DNA of 64,000 bases from NCBI RefSeq assembly GCF_000332415.1, contig NZ_AOHC02000023.1, positions 1-64,000 on the forward strand, written 5' to 3'. The notes beneath the pieces were generated by a model that saw only the letters and a list, made by a program, of their open reading frames with translations, was not told the DNA's origin and made no database searches. Below are positions 49,804 through 64,000 of this stretch, piece after piece. Source of the stretch: Leptospira weilii serovar Ranarum str. ICFT. Lineage in GTDB: Bacteria > Spirochaetota > Leptospiria > Leptospirales > Leptospiraceae. Within the stretch, counting starts at the first letter, position 1. Each line of letters opens with the position of its first letter. The position numbers and the translations under genes were made by a program.

Positions 49804-50835
49804 TTAAAAATTCACTCCGCCGAAAACCACCAACTCTAAAAATCCGAAAGTTTGGCTGGCGCGATCTTTGGAACGTCCGTTTGTAAAAATATCCGATAGA
49901 TCGATATATCCTCCCTTGGCGCCGAGTTCGAAAAAAACGGATCGATAAACGTCCGCACGACCGGCGACGTATCCGGAAACTCCGTAACCCGACGCGTGGA
50001 AGCGATTGTTTTTTCCTTCTCCGAAAAGGCGAACGTCGCTTTTGCAAATGATCGGTCCGCCGCCCACGGACGAAACGAGGCTGAACGCATTTTCTCCGTT
50101 AGACGAAACGAACAAAGGCTGAATCATTCCGACATCTATATAAAGAAAATTTAATCCGTCCGTGTGTTCGAATTTTAAAAAGTCTGGAGTTACGTTGATC
50201 GTTTCTCCGTTATGATATCCTTCCAATCTTTTATAGGCGTCCGGAAATAGATAAAGATAAATGGACGATTCGGGGGAAGTCGCAAGATGCGCTCTTTGAA
50301 TCGCAAGCGGATCGATATAACCGTAAATGTTGGCGGCTTGTCCTCGGCTCATCACGTATTTCATGTGGTCCTGACCGAAAGCGACAAAAAATTTATCCGC
50401 AAAATAATACGTTAGACGAAAGTTATATTGCGGAATTTCCCAAAGGCTCGGGTTCAGATAAACGGACGGATCGAATTTTTCGGGTTTATCTTTTGCAACT
50501 ACGTCTTTCAACGTGAAGTTATAACCGGGACCGTGAAAACTGATATCGCTTTGTGTATAAGAGTCGCGATTGTAGCCCCATTGAAAACTCCACTTCCCCT
50601 TTCTCTGATCCACTCTTTTGGAAGGTTCCTTCGTTTCCGTAAGCGCCGCTTGATTTGCGGGAATCGGTTCCGTTTTCGTTTCCGCGTTGATTTGAGCAAA
50701 CGGAACGACATCTTGAGGATCCGCATTTTTCGTTTTGGATTGTGAAAACATGGAAAACGGAAAAAGGCAAAAAATAAAAACGGAAACGACGCGTTTGAAG
50801 GAGGTTTTACGATTTTGAGTTGGTTTAAAATTCAT
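49804..50835 (-). CDS. Putative outer-membrane protein
   Basis: A 343-residue exported protein: signal SVFIFCLFPFSMFSQ with a likely signal-peptidase I site after FSQS, then a hydrophilic linker and a region rich in alternating aromatic residues suited to beta strands (YNFRLTYYFADKFFVAFGQD, ADVYRSVFFELGAKGGYIDL). It ends FLELVVFGGVNF, with the terminal Phe typical of outer-membrane barrels. The family is not recognised beyond similarity to leptospiral OmpL/hypothetical barrels. The ATG has no visible ribosome site. It appears monocistronic. Confidence 0.6.
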   Translation of the reverse strand: MNFKPTQNRKTSFKRVVSVFIFCLFPFSMFSQSKTKNADPQDVVPFAQINAETKTEPIPANQAALTETKEPSKRVDQRKGKWSFQWGYNRDSYTQSDISFHGPGYNFTLKDVVAKDKPEKFDPSVYLNPSLWEIPQYNFRLTYYFADKFFVAFGQDHMKYVMSRGQAANIYGYIDPLAIQRAHLATSPESSIYLYLFPDAYKRLEGYHNGETINVTPDFLKFEHTDGLNFLYIDVGMIQPLFVSSNGENAFSLVSSVGGGPIICKSDVRLFGEGKNNRFHASGYGVSGYVAGRADVYRSVFFELGAKGGYIDLSDIFTNGRSKDRASQTFGFLELVVFGGVNF

Positions 50836-51060
50836 AAGAATATAGGAGTAAAAAAATTTTCAAGTTAGTACTCCAAAATACAAAGCTGGGAAGGAGCTCT
50901 CTCTGGCTATGTTTTTTTCCGTTGATAAAAATCCGAATCCGTTATTCGATACGGTTCCATTCTCATTCCGAATCCGCCTCAAAACCTCGTTTCTACTTTT
51001 GACAAGACCTTATTTTTAACGTGAGTTCGACGTTTCCCTCGGCGTAAAGTGTCCTAACGT

Positions 51061-51827
<767 letters not shown>

Positions 51828-51834
<7 letters not shown>

Positions 51835-53581
51835 CGATTTTTCCTTACGGATTTCAGTACGAGAATAAAACGGAAAATTAAAATCGAAACACAAAAGACC
51901 CACAGAAAAGAATTTCCGAATTCGGTATAAATCGTCGGCTGGAAAGAATCGAGTCGAATCGAAAACGTTCTGATTCCGGTTTCGTGAAATCCGATCGGAA
52001 CGATCCGAGAAATTCCACGAGCGTCCCAGACTTCGGAAATCCCGGAAACGGCGGAACGGATCAAAGGCAGACCGGTTTCGATCGCCCTCAATCGAACGGC
52101 GCCGGAATGTTGATACGCTTCCAATTCCGAATCGAACCAGGAATCGTTGGTAAGGTTGATCAGAATTTCCGGTTTTTGTCCGGTTTGATAGTAGTCCAAA
52201 ACGAGTTCCGTGAACATCGCTTCGTAACAAAGCAAAGGCAAAATCGAATAAGAATATTCTAAATTACTAATTTTTCTGGGTCGTTTATCCCGGGAGAAAA
52301 ATTCAGATCTGTAAATTTCCGGCTCGTTCAACCGGGAAACTTCCTTTTCGCTCGGAGACAAAATCGGCTTTGGGTTCCGGATTTTATTTCCGATCAGAAG
52401 TTTGGGGATTTCTCCGGGAACGTAGCGGGAGGTTTCCTTGAAGATCGAACGTAAAAAAGGAAGTTCGTTTTCCATAGGAAGGTATTCGCCGAAAGCAAGA
52501 AGTTTCCTTTTATCGTATCGTTCGAAACTTCCGTCCGCGTTTTTAAACAAACCGACCTGATTCCTCAATTTACCCCCTTCCATATTCAATTCGTTGAATA
52601 TAATATCGGCTCCGGTATGTTTGGAAAGATATAAAACGATCCCTTCCATCGTGGAAGAATAAATGTGTTCCTTTCGATTTTCCTGCGAATCGATCGTGCC
52701 GTGAAACGGAATCGCGGATTCCGGAATCACGATCAAGGACGGCGGATTTTCGGAAGTGATACTCCCCCTTAAGGCCAAAGAAAAAACCTTACTCATGGTC
52801 ACGCTCAAAAAATTCGAGTCGGCTTTCAAGTCCTTCGTTCCGGGAGAAGTATCCGGTTGAATCATAAGTACGGAAAGGTCTTTCGATTTCCCTTCGTAAA
52901 ACGAAGACTCCGCGTATCCGATTCGGTACAAACCGTAAAAATAAACGGAGGCGATTCCGATCCCGGCGACAACGGCGATTTTGAACTCCTCGGACTTTTT
53001 TTCTTTAAAATAATTTACGAATATTATAAAAACGGAAGATATAAACAACAAAAGAAAACTCAGCCCGTAAACTCCGCAAATCGAAGCGAACTGCTCGAAC
53101 ACGATCGAACCCGAAACCAAATTCCCCCAATACCACGGAAAGATCTGAATCGTTATCATATCCGCGACGGCTCCGGCGGCGGGAAATACCAAAAACGTCG
53201 AAGGTTGCGAAACGGATTCTACTTTAGAAAAACGGAATAAAGTATAAAACGGAAAGAACTTCAAATGCGAAACGAGTCCGTACAATAAGAAAAAAAGAAC
53301 GGAAACGACCGGACCGGTTCCCGCAATTCGGGAAACGGCTCCCGGAATCCAATAAAACGCGACGCAGTTCAAAATCTGGGAAAGAATCAAAATCCACAAC
53401 GAGGCTTTCCAAAACGGTTCTCGATTGAGGGAAAAAAACAAGAACATACAGGAAACGGCCGCAATCACTCCGGCCGAAAAAAATGAAAATGGGGAAAGCC
53501 CCAAAAGAGTTCCGCCGCCGACTCCGAAACAAAGTAGAAATCGATATACGAAAGAGTCTTTTGGAATGAAACGGTACGGCA

Positions 53582-53582
<1 letters not shown>
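51828..53582 (-). CDS. lnt: Apolipoprotein N-acyltransferase (Lnt)
   Basis: A 584-residue inner-membrane enzyme that adds the third acyl chain to lipoproteins. Several N-terminal membrane helices (FGVGGGTLLGLSPFSFFSAG; FYWIPGAVSRIAG) precede a periplasmic nitrilase domain with the triad Glu (VIPESAIPF, about 289), Lys (RYDKRKLLAFGEYLP, about 359) and Cys (LLCYEAMFTE). NLTNDSWFDSELEAYQHSGA, the substrate-loop motif, is intact. Start ATG at 53582 overlaps the upstream TGA (TGATG); TTG three bases earlier is possible. Relevant to this lipoprotein-rich organism; leptospires may carry a second lnt copy. Confidence 0.9.
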
Positions 53583-54637
<1,055 letters not shown>

Positions 54638-54722
54638 GGACCGTGATTTTTAAAAAAATCTTTCCTAAGGCAAACCTTTTTTGTTTTTTCTGAACGAGCG
54701 GTTCGGATGAAATGACAAAGGA

Positions 54723-55745
<1,023 letters not shown>

Positions 55746-55777
55746 TTTTTTACGGATCACGTTATATTAGACTTTCG

Positions 55778-56654
<877 letters not shown>

Positions 56655-56677
<23 letters not shown>

Positions 56678-57383
56678 ATTTAGCGGATCGACTCAGTCCG
56701 ATTTCGATTTTTGTTTTAAAGAACGGTTGAATCGATCCGTCCGTTTTCAAATGAGATTCAAATTTTTGAATGATATCTGGATGGAATTTGGAAACGGTTT
56801 TAAAGGCCCAGCCGATTCCTTTTTTCGAATGAAAGTCCTTTGTATCGGCTTTTGTTAAGAGAAGTCGAAACGTTTCCTCCACGTATTTTTTTCCGAGACC
56901 TTTTTTGACCGCGTAATGAGCGGCGACGCCGACGGAACGAACGACCCAAACGTTTTTATGATCGAGGTAGGTTTTTAAAATCGGAAGAGAACGTTCGGGT
57001 TGTTTGAGAAGAAAGTAACCCATAACCCTTTCTCCGACGATATCGCAAACATACCATTCGTTTCCCAAGACGATATAATCGACCGCCTTTTTTAAGGATT
57101 CTTCGAAATGATTTTCCCAACGAAGTTGAAGTAGGATCGCGGCGATAACGTAACCTCCCATATGTTTCAAATTTATGATTTGATCCGTAAAGGAGATCTG
57201 TTTTTTATTCGGAATTTTAAAATAGAGTTCCTTTCCCACAAACTCCAATAACGGGAATTTCACTTTTTTCCGCAAGAGATCCGATTCGATTTTGGAAACC
57301 CAAAAACTTTCATCCGCATCCGTAGAATCCCAAAGATCTGCGAGGATTGATTTAATTTCTTTTTTGGAACGAACCGAATCCAT
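56655..57383 (-). CDS. DNA alkylation repair protein, AlkD-like glycosylase
   Basis: A 242-residue all-helical HEAT-like repeat protein of the AlkD family, which excises alkylated bases such as 7-methylguanine without base flipping. Signature parts are GNEWYVCDIVGERVM (with the catalytic Asp of the W-x-x-D type), VWVVRSVGVAAHYAVKKG (DNA-contacting Arg) and FHSKKGIGWAFKTVSKFHPD. The ATG has no strong ribosome site. It overlaps the SPL-like gene downstream by 23 bases and probably forms an operon with it. Confidence 0.85.
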
Positions 57384-57437
57384 GGAAAACTCATTTTACA
57401 ACGCGACTAACGCGGAAAATAAAAACGCGGTTCACGT

Positions 57438-59138
57438 TCAAGGCGCCATTTCGTAAGCGTCTTTGTAGGAATAAACCTTAGCACAAACGCGGTTGAAAAG
57501 TTCTTCGTCCTCCGAAGGTTTAAAAATCATAGCCGAACATTTTTCCATCTGCTCTTTCGTACTGCTTCTTTTGGAATAGAGTTGAAGCGCGTATTTGGAA
57601 AAGTCCCTCACCATAAAATCGAAAATCTGACTTAAGAGGTCGTCTTCCACCTTTTCGATCGAAGCGTTTTCGATCAAAAGTTGACCATAGGCGACTAACG
57701 TGAACAACTCACCGAGGATCAGCATAAAATCCAAATCCTTGGACTGTTTCGAATCCGGAGGTGTGGACTTTAAAAATTCCTTCAGGACCACAATCTGTTT
57801 TCTGAAAATCCTAACGTTCGGAAGGTCCACGCTCGCGTACACTTCGTCGTAATCACGGAAAGTGATCTTTTCAAAACCTTTCGTTGTGGTTCCTTGGTTG
57901 AATAAAAAGTCGTCGTTCTTAAACTCGTTGATTTTAGGAATTACCGGAAGCGCGGAATTCGGCTCGAAGAAATAATTGTTCATGAACTTGATGATCAAGG
58001 CCATGTTGACGTGTGCGGTTCCTTCGAGTTTGGGAAGTCCCCGGATGTCTTTGGCGGCCATTTCAAAATACATATTCTTTTCAAAACCTTTCGCCGCGAT
58101 CACGTCCCAAAGAAGATTGATGACTTCCTCGCCCTGCATCGTAACTTTCATTTTGACCATCGGGTTAAAGAGCAGATAACGTCTGTCGGTCGCGGACGCG
58201 GATCTCATATAATCCTTGGCTCTCGAAGCGAAAAGTTTCATCGAAAAAAGCCTACAATACGCGTCGACGAACATCTGTTTGATCTGGGAGAAGTCGGTTA
58301 CATTACGATTGAATAATCTTCTTTTGGAAGCATGATTAAGAGCCTCGTAAAAAGAATGAGTGCAGATTCCGATCGAAGCCCAACCTAGATTGTATTTACA
58401 AATCGCGATCGTACTCAAGGAAGCGTCCCAAGCCTCTCTGTCTTTGGAAAGAATGTCCTTTTCGGAAATCGGATAATCTTTTAACGCGTATTCTCCCACA
58501 TAACTCTGAGAGTTGACGACGTTTTGGATCAACTCGTAATTCTTATGACGCGAGTCGACCGCAAAGAAAACGTAGTTCCCCGTGTCTTTCATTTTTCCGA
58601 AAGTGGAAACGATGGCGGCCTTGTTCGAATTTCCGATATAGTATTTTCGTCCGTTAGCGACGTAGTTTCCGTTGCCTTTGTTTTCCAAAGACATATCGCT
58701 GGAAATCAAATCCGCTCCGTGTTCTTTTTCGGAAAGACCGAAAGCGAAAATTTCTCCGTCTAACAACAGTTTTGCGGTTCTATGTTTGATCTCCTCGTTC
58801 CTGCTGTTCCAAATCGGACCGAGCCCCAACATGGAAACCTGCCACGTATACCAGTAACAAAGTCCGTAAAAACCCGCGATCTCGTTAAAGTCGCAGATCC
58901 GAGTCGTGTCCCATCTGGAATCGCTTTCCCCGTAACCCGCGGGAGTCATCAAGGTCGCAAAAATCTTTTCCTGTTTTTGAAACTCGAGAAAATCCGCATA
59001 CCAAGTTTGATTTCGATCGTCTTCCTTTAACTTGTTCTTACCTTTCTTTTCGAAAAAGGCGATCGTACGTTTCATGATGTTTCCGGATTTCTCGTCCAGA
59101 TGTTTAAATTCCGTTTTTTTAGGGTTCAATAGATCCAT
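57438..59138 (-). CDS. Acyl-CoA dehydrogenase
   Basis: A 566-residue flavoprotein. It has an N-terminal extension, then FATLMTPAGYGESDSRWDTT, FAFGLSEKEHGADLISSDMS (FAD/substrate-binding TEp-GSD-like region), YYIGNSNKAAIVSTFGKM, SIGICTHSFYEALNHASKRR, and C-terminal helices with GLPKLEGTAHVNMALIIKFM. The length exceeds common 380-residue forms and fits long-chain or ACAD-type variants. It oxidises acyl-CoA in beta-oxidation, the main energy pathway of leptospires. Exact chain specificity is unknown. It is the first gene of a minus-strand group but is 55 bases from the AlkD gene. Confidence 0.85.
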   Translation of the reverse strand: MDLLNPKKTEFKHLDEKSGNIMKRTIAFFEKKGKNKLKEDDRNQTWYADFLEFQKQEKIFATLMTPAGYGESDSRWDTTRICDFNEIAGFYGLCYWYTWQVSMLGLGPIWNSRNEEIKHRTAKLLLDGEIFAFGLSEKEHGADLISSDMSLENKGNGNYVANGRKYYIGNSNKAAIVSTFGKMKDTGNYVFFAVDSRHKNYELIQNVVNSQSYVGEYALKDYPISEKDILSKDREAWDASLSTIAICKYNLGWASIGICTHSFYEALNHASKRRLFNRNVTDFSQIKQMFVDAYCRLFSMKLFASRAKDYMRSASATDRRYLLFNPMVKMKVTMQGEEVINLLWDVIAAKGFEKNMYFEMAAKDIRGLPKLEGTAHVNMALIIKFMNNYFFEPNSALPVIPKINEFKNDDFLFNQGTTTKGFEKITFRDYDEVYASVDLPNVRIFRKQIVVLKEFLKSTPPDSKQSKDLDFMLILGELFTLVAYGQLLIENASIEKVEDDLLSQIFDFMVRDFSKYALQLYSKRSSTKEQMEKCSAMIFKPSEDEELFNRVCAKVYSYKDAYEMAP

Positions 59139-59589
59139 AGTTGTTTATCTCTTTATCGATATGTATTTCAAGCCGGGACTTTTCCAATTTTCAAGTCAAG
59201 AAACTGGGTTTCGGAAAAAAGCCCTAAAGAAGAATCAAACCGGAGGCGAGGATGTAAATCAGAAATTTACGCGTTTAGGACAAAGTTGTAGTTTAATCAA
59301 AAGGACAACTAAAACGTCGGGCGCTCGGGTAATTTCAAAAAAATTTTCTTTTTTATCGGAGAAATGCGAATGTTTTAGGGGTTAGGAATTAGGGGCTAGG
59401 AGTTAGGGATTCAAATAACGTTTATAAATAATGTTATTATTTTGGAATATTCTAAATTTATTTCCAGTGCCGATTAATTACATAAACATTGTCATTTTAG
59501 AATATTTTAAATTTTATATATTAAAAAAACTGTAATTTACACAACGCGACGACGCGCCAAATCCGGCACGGTCGTCGATTGAAAGGAAT
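59139..59589. other. Intergenic stretch
   Basis: No gene seen. Contains GTTAGGAATTAGGGGCTAGG near 59382-59401, the reverse of the CTAATTCCTAACCCC words found after the CRISPR array. The downstream part is strongly AT-rich. Confidence 0.4.
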
Positions 59590-60735
59590 CTAAAAAAGGG
59601 AAAGAAAAAGGGACGGCTTGGAAAAAGGCGAATTGTGAACGGCCTCGGCGTCGGAAATCGTGATCGCATTCAAACCCGCTTTGAGATATTCTGCGAGCCC
59701 CTGAGTTTCCGATTGACTGAAAAATATGTCCTTATCCAGCCATATCACTTTGAGATTAAAGCCGTTCCATATATTCTGAGAAACGGACAATCGCGGAACG
59801 GCATTGGTCGTTTCGCCGGAAGGATCCAAACCGACGATGTTGGCCGCGGCCGGATACGGTTCCAGATTGCTCATAGTCTCCAATTGTGCCGCAGTGGGAG
59901 CGCCCGTAACCGGCACACCGTTCACAGCAAATTTCGTATTGATGTAAAAATCATCCGGCGTTTGCACAAAAAGGCCCAGTACTAAGTACGGCGGAAAAGG
60001 AAATGAGTCCAAAATCTTCAATAGCCTAAAGTTCCAAACAAAACTTTTTGCGGAACCGCACGAGATATCGTTTATCGGATCGCACATAGGAGCGTCCCCT
60101 CCATACCAAGGTAAGGGAGCAGGAATATCGCTCGCGATCAGGATCGTATTTTCGATACCGAATGCGGTCAAAAGACTGGAACCGGCTTTCTGAAATCGGC
60201 TCTGGATCGTCTGAATGACGAGACCGCCGATACTATGCCCGACGATAGTCTGGATCTTTTTATTTTCCGTAATCGTCATCCTACCGAGCAAAGCGCGTAG
60301 AGCGTCTCCGTAATTAAATACGGTCAAATCACTCGCGTAAGCCGGTTTTGCCGCGGTGCCGGGAGCGACCGTACTGGCTCCGTGTCCGGGAAGATCCATG
60401 ATGTAAACGTGATGAGCCTTTCCTTGGTTGATCAATTCTTTGGCCAACGGTTCAAAGAGTGTGCTGTTATCTCCGAAACCGTGAACGAACAGAACCGATT
60501 TCGGATTCACAATGATCGGTCCCCCGCTAGGTCTTTTGTAATGAACGACATTGATCGTATAATAGGTGGTGTAAAAGGAATAATAACCTCGGCCAATCAA
60601 ATCATACGTAAGAATTTCCCTTGTATACGCGGCGCTAATCGAATTCACGCCGAATAGAGAGATTAAAAAACATACAGTCAGACCGATCCTTCTGAATCGA
60701 TTTTGAACTTTCCGAATACCCAATTCAATCTTCAT
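59590..60735 (-). CDS. Secreted alpha/beta hydrolase, lipase-like
   Basis: A 381-residue exported hydrolase. A signal (IGLTVCFLISLFGVNSISAA) precedes the alpha/beta core with FVHGFGDNSTLFEPLAKELI (oxyanion), IMDLPGHGAST, nucleophile elbow TIVGHSIGGLVIQ, an acid loop near WLDKDIFFSQSETQ and the His in DAEAVHNSPFSKP. It has few Cys and a lid region. Likely a secreted lipase or esterase; a lipase chaperone gene lies about 5 kb away but adjacency is lacking, so a partnership is speculative. RBS AGGAGA precedes the ATG. Confidence 0.75.
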   Translation of the reverse strand: MKIELGIRKVQNRFRRIGLTVCFLISLFGVNSISAAYTREILTYDLIGRGYYSFYTTYYTINVVHYKRPSGGPIIVNPKSVLFVHGFGDNSTLFEPLAKELINQGKAHHVYIMDLPGHGASTVAPGTAAKPAYASDLTVFNYGDALRALLGRMTITENKKIQTIVGHSIGGLVIQTIQSRFQKAGSSLLTAFGIENTILIASDIPAPLPWYGGDAPMCDPINDISCGSAKSFVWNFRLLKILDSFPFPPYLVLGLFVQTPDDFYINTKFAVNGVPVTGAPTAAQLETMSNLEPYPAAANIVGLDPSGETTNAVPRLSVSQNIWNGFNLKVIWLDKDIFFSQSETQGLAEYLKAGLNAITISDAEAVHNSPFSKPSLFLSLF

Positions 60736-61202
60736 CTAATGTTCTCCTTACTTGTTTTAAGGAAGAAAACTCGGTCTTCTATACCCCGATTTCTTTCTTC
60801 ATTCGAGTCACAGGAAAGATCATTTAACGATGGGATTGTAAAGTAAATTTAGACTTTTAAGACATAAAATTGACTCTTTATTATAAATAAATTGTCATTT
60901 TCATTAAAAACGGGTTTAAAGCGTAAAAATGAAATAGATGTAGGGAGTCTGAGTTTGGTGCCAGGAAATTAGAAAGAATATATCGAAAAAGACGAAGAAG
61001 AAGTTAAGATGGAGACATTTTGATTTATAGACCCTTTTTAAAAAATGTGGGAACTCACACGTTCTAGGGACCAGTGGATAGAGGGCCAGGGTGCAAGGGA
61101 TTTTCCTAATCGAGGTGATTAGACTTTAACAAAGTATAATTTCCTGATTCTGTAAAACCACTCGAAGCGTAGGTTGGTCACGACGTTTCAGAATTTAACG
61201 CC
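60736..61202. other. Intergenic stretch with repeat copy
   Basis: No gene. Contains GTGGGAACTC at 61047-61056 and a diverged reverse copy of the 60-bp repeat at about 61096-61160 (ATTAGACTTTAACAAAGTAT). Upstream part is AT-rich and should hold the lipase promoter. Confidence 0.45.
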
Positions 61203-61811
<609 letters not shown>

Positions 61812-61958
61812 ATTCTTTCTCTCTTTTTCACGAAGAATTGGATTACAAATTTTAGATGAAGAAGACATTCCGTCTCTCCCAACCAACCATCCTAAGAGAA
61901 CGAGCGTTGCCGATCTTTTTCGTTGACAGTGCGAGCCGCTTTTCTATTCTGTTCATGA

Positions 61959-62037
<79 letters not shown>

Positions 62038-62049
62038 GCTCACAACTTT

Positions 62050-62292
<243 letters not shown>

Positions 62293-62373
62293 TCTTTTCC
62301 TAAACCTTTTTCTCTTTCCCACTCTTCCAAAAACGAAAGATTTTTCTGCTGGATGTTTTCCTATAGGCTAATC

Positions 62374-62821
<448 letters not shown>

Positions 62822-63277
62822 ACCGCAATTGGCCCGTTTGGAAGTCGTTTGAAAAATTTTCAAACCCAAACAACCCGCCTTTTCGTTTCCTTGTTTTGTC
62901 GCTCGGAACCGAAGTAGGATTTGATTAATCGCAAATTTAAAAATGAACTCGTAACCCCTAGAAACGTGGGAACTCCTGCATTTTTCAAAAAGGTTTTCCT
63001 TTTACAACCTCCCATCTATGTCTCTTAAGCAAACTGTTCGTATGTAAATGACCGAAACTCACCTTAATTGTATAAGATCGAATGACGCAGACGGGAAAGA
63101 AAATTCAAAATCAAATCCTAACCCCGACCCTTTCAGAAAGGATACGATTTTGTTTCCGTCAAAAGAAACGATTCTATAACTTGAGAATCCGCAAGATAAA
63201 TTTTATATTTACCGAATTAACAATCCATTGCATTCTATACTAAGCGGTTATATTTTGTATCGAGTAGGGATTTTACA
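62822..63277. other. Intergenic stretch
   Basis: No gene seen. Contains CCCCTAGAAACGTGGGAACT with the GTGGGAACTC word at 62966-62975. The 3' part is AT-rich and should include the promoter of the following gene. Confidence 0.4.
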
Positions 63278-64000
63278 ATGAGTTCAATGAATGGAATGAA
63301 GCTGGGCAATCGAGATTTAGACGTCATAAATTCTCCGGAACAAAGAAAACATATTATTGAAAAACATTTATTGAAACAAAGCCTAAGCGTAAGAGGGGAC
63401 GTCGATAAGGAAACAGTTACCATTCAGAAATACGTGGATAACGGGGAAAAAATCGTCGTGGAAATATCGGGCGACAAGGCGCTTCCCGAAGACGAAGAAA
63501 TCATATTGTATCGCATTCTCGCCAAGTACGTCCAATTGGAATGTAGTTTTTTGAAACACCTCAACTCAAAACTCGTAGAACTCAGCGTAAACAAAATCTC
63601 GATCGCCAAAACCAACCGTGCGTTTCCCCGTTATCCCGTTGCGGAAGACGCGGCTCACGTCACGAACATCAATTCTTCCAAAACGGTAATCGATGCGTCC
63701 TTGTTCAACATTCCCACTTTGGTCAAGGTATGTTTTGAAGACTACAAAACGAAATTAAAAACGGATCAACTCGGTTTGATCGAAATCGACGTTTTCAAAT
63801 CCGATCAGGATGAAAAATTCGAATTGGTAAAACGAAGCAAAAAATACATTCACATTGAAAACACTTCCCTGGAAGAATCTTATAAGTCCAAAAACGAAAA
63901 CCAAATCGATATCGAAGATCAGATCAACGAAGAAATCGATTCTATGATGAGGAAATACAAGGATGAAAAAATCATCACTGAAATCATCTATCCGATCGTT
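63278..64000 (+). CDS. Conserved leptospiral protein, partial at the right edge
   Basis: The frame from ATG 63278 is open to the window end (241 codons so far). Text includes SSMNGMKLGNRDLDVINSPE, GDVDKETVTIQKYVDNGEKI, then VEISGDKALPEDEEIILYRI and a hydrophilic middle. It resembles a leptospira-specific family (possibly DUF1577, with a PilZ-like beta domain), but this is from memory and uncertain. The upstream TAGGGA is a fair ribosome site. The C-terminus lies outside the window. Confidence 0.6.
   Translation, partial: MSSMNGMKLGNRDLDVINSPEQRKHIIEKHLLKQSLSVRGDVDKETVTIQKYVDNGEKIVVEISGDKALPEDEEIILYRILAKYVQLECSFLKHLNSKLVELSVNKISIAKTNRAFPRYPVAEDAAHVTNINSSKTVIDASLFNIPTLVKVCFEDYKTKLKTDQLGLIEIDVFKSDQDEKFELVKRSKKYIHIENTSLEESYKSKNENQIDIEDQINEEIDSMMRKYKDEKIITEIIYPIV

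Overview
The window is spirochaete DNA, almost certainly from a pathogenic Leptospira. The case rests on gene content: a sphingomyelinase C-family lipoprotein, many small lipoproteins with relaxed lipoboxes (LNSAC, FLYSC, FFLNC, SFVSC), DUF1566, DUF2804 and DUF4304 proteins, and abundant decayed insertion sequences and dispersed repeats. By eye G+C is in the low forties, which would suit the higher-GC pathogenic species better than L. interrogans; I cannot name the species.

Layout. 1-1412: an IS4-type transposase fragment, repeat debris, then a leader with a leucine-rich peptide and attenuator before a short leuA-type gene (1413-2699). 2742-8730: TetR regulator, RND pump and two lipoproteins. 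8731-15826: YheT-like hydrolase, Lon, a DegT aminotransferase, Dps and a DUF2804 protein. 15849-23100 is the accessory region. It holds a DUF389 gene reduced to its two ends, a type I-E cas1-cas2 pair with a 20-repeat CRISPR array but no Cascade or cas3, degenerate repeats carrying the CRISPR core, an IS256-type remnant, and a run of same-strand toxin-antitoxin and DUF4304 genes separated by attC-like sites. 23239-29011: TIGR02757 protein, HMG-CoA lyase, a membrane glycosyltransferase, a Cys-rich lipoprotein and RlmN, with repeat elements between. 29758-32902: a PI-PLC-like secreted protein convergent with a sphingomyelinase paralogue that lacks catalytic residues. 33411-38203: DMT transporter, M14 carboxypeptidase, FGE-type lipoprotein and another lipoprotein. 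38639-46422: complete kdpFABCDE. 46496-64000: TonB-receptor fragment, RlmK-like methyltransferase, hydrolases, YprB-like nuclease, Lnt, lipase chaperone, PdxB-like dehydrogenase, SPL-like radical SAM plus AlkD, acyl-CoA dehydrogenase, a secreted lipase-like protein, Pcm, tRNA-Phe and small conserved proteins.

How genes work together. kdpFABC encodes the high-affinity K+ pump and kdpDE its sensor and regulator. The leuA-type enzyme lacks the usual C-terminal leucine-binding domain, and its leader offers control by leucyl-tRNA supply instead. Cas1 and Cas2 can form a spacer-acquisition complex, but interference genes would have to come from elsewhere. The TA cassettes look like an integron-type array without an integrase in view.

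The most interesting candidates are the attC-like cassette array at 20306-23100, a dispersed element whose hairpin arms covary between copies (29185, 35976, 49556, 25105 and 25326), the leucine attenuator at 1228-1345, and the CRISPR-core tandem repeats at 19567-19887. No database search was possible. Family assignments come from motif recognition and gene context.
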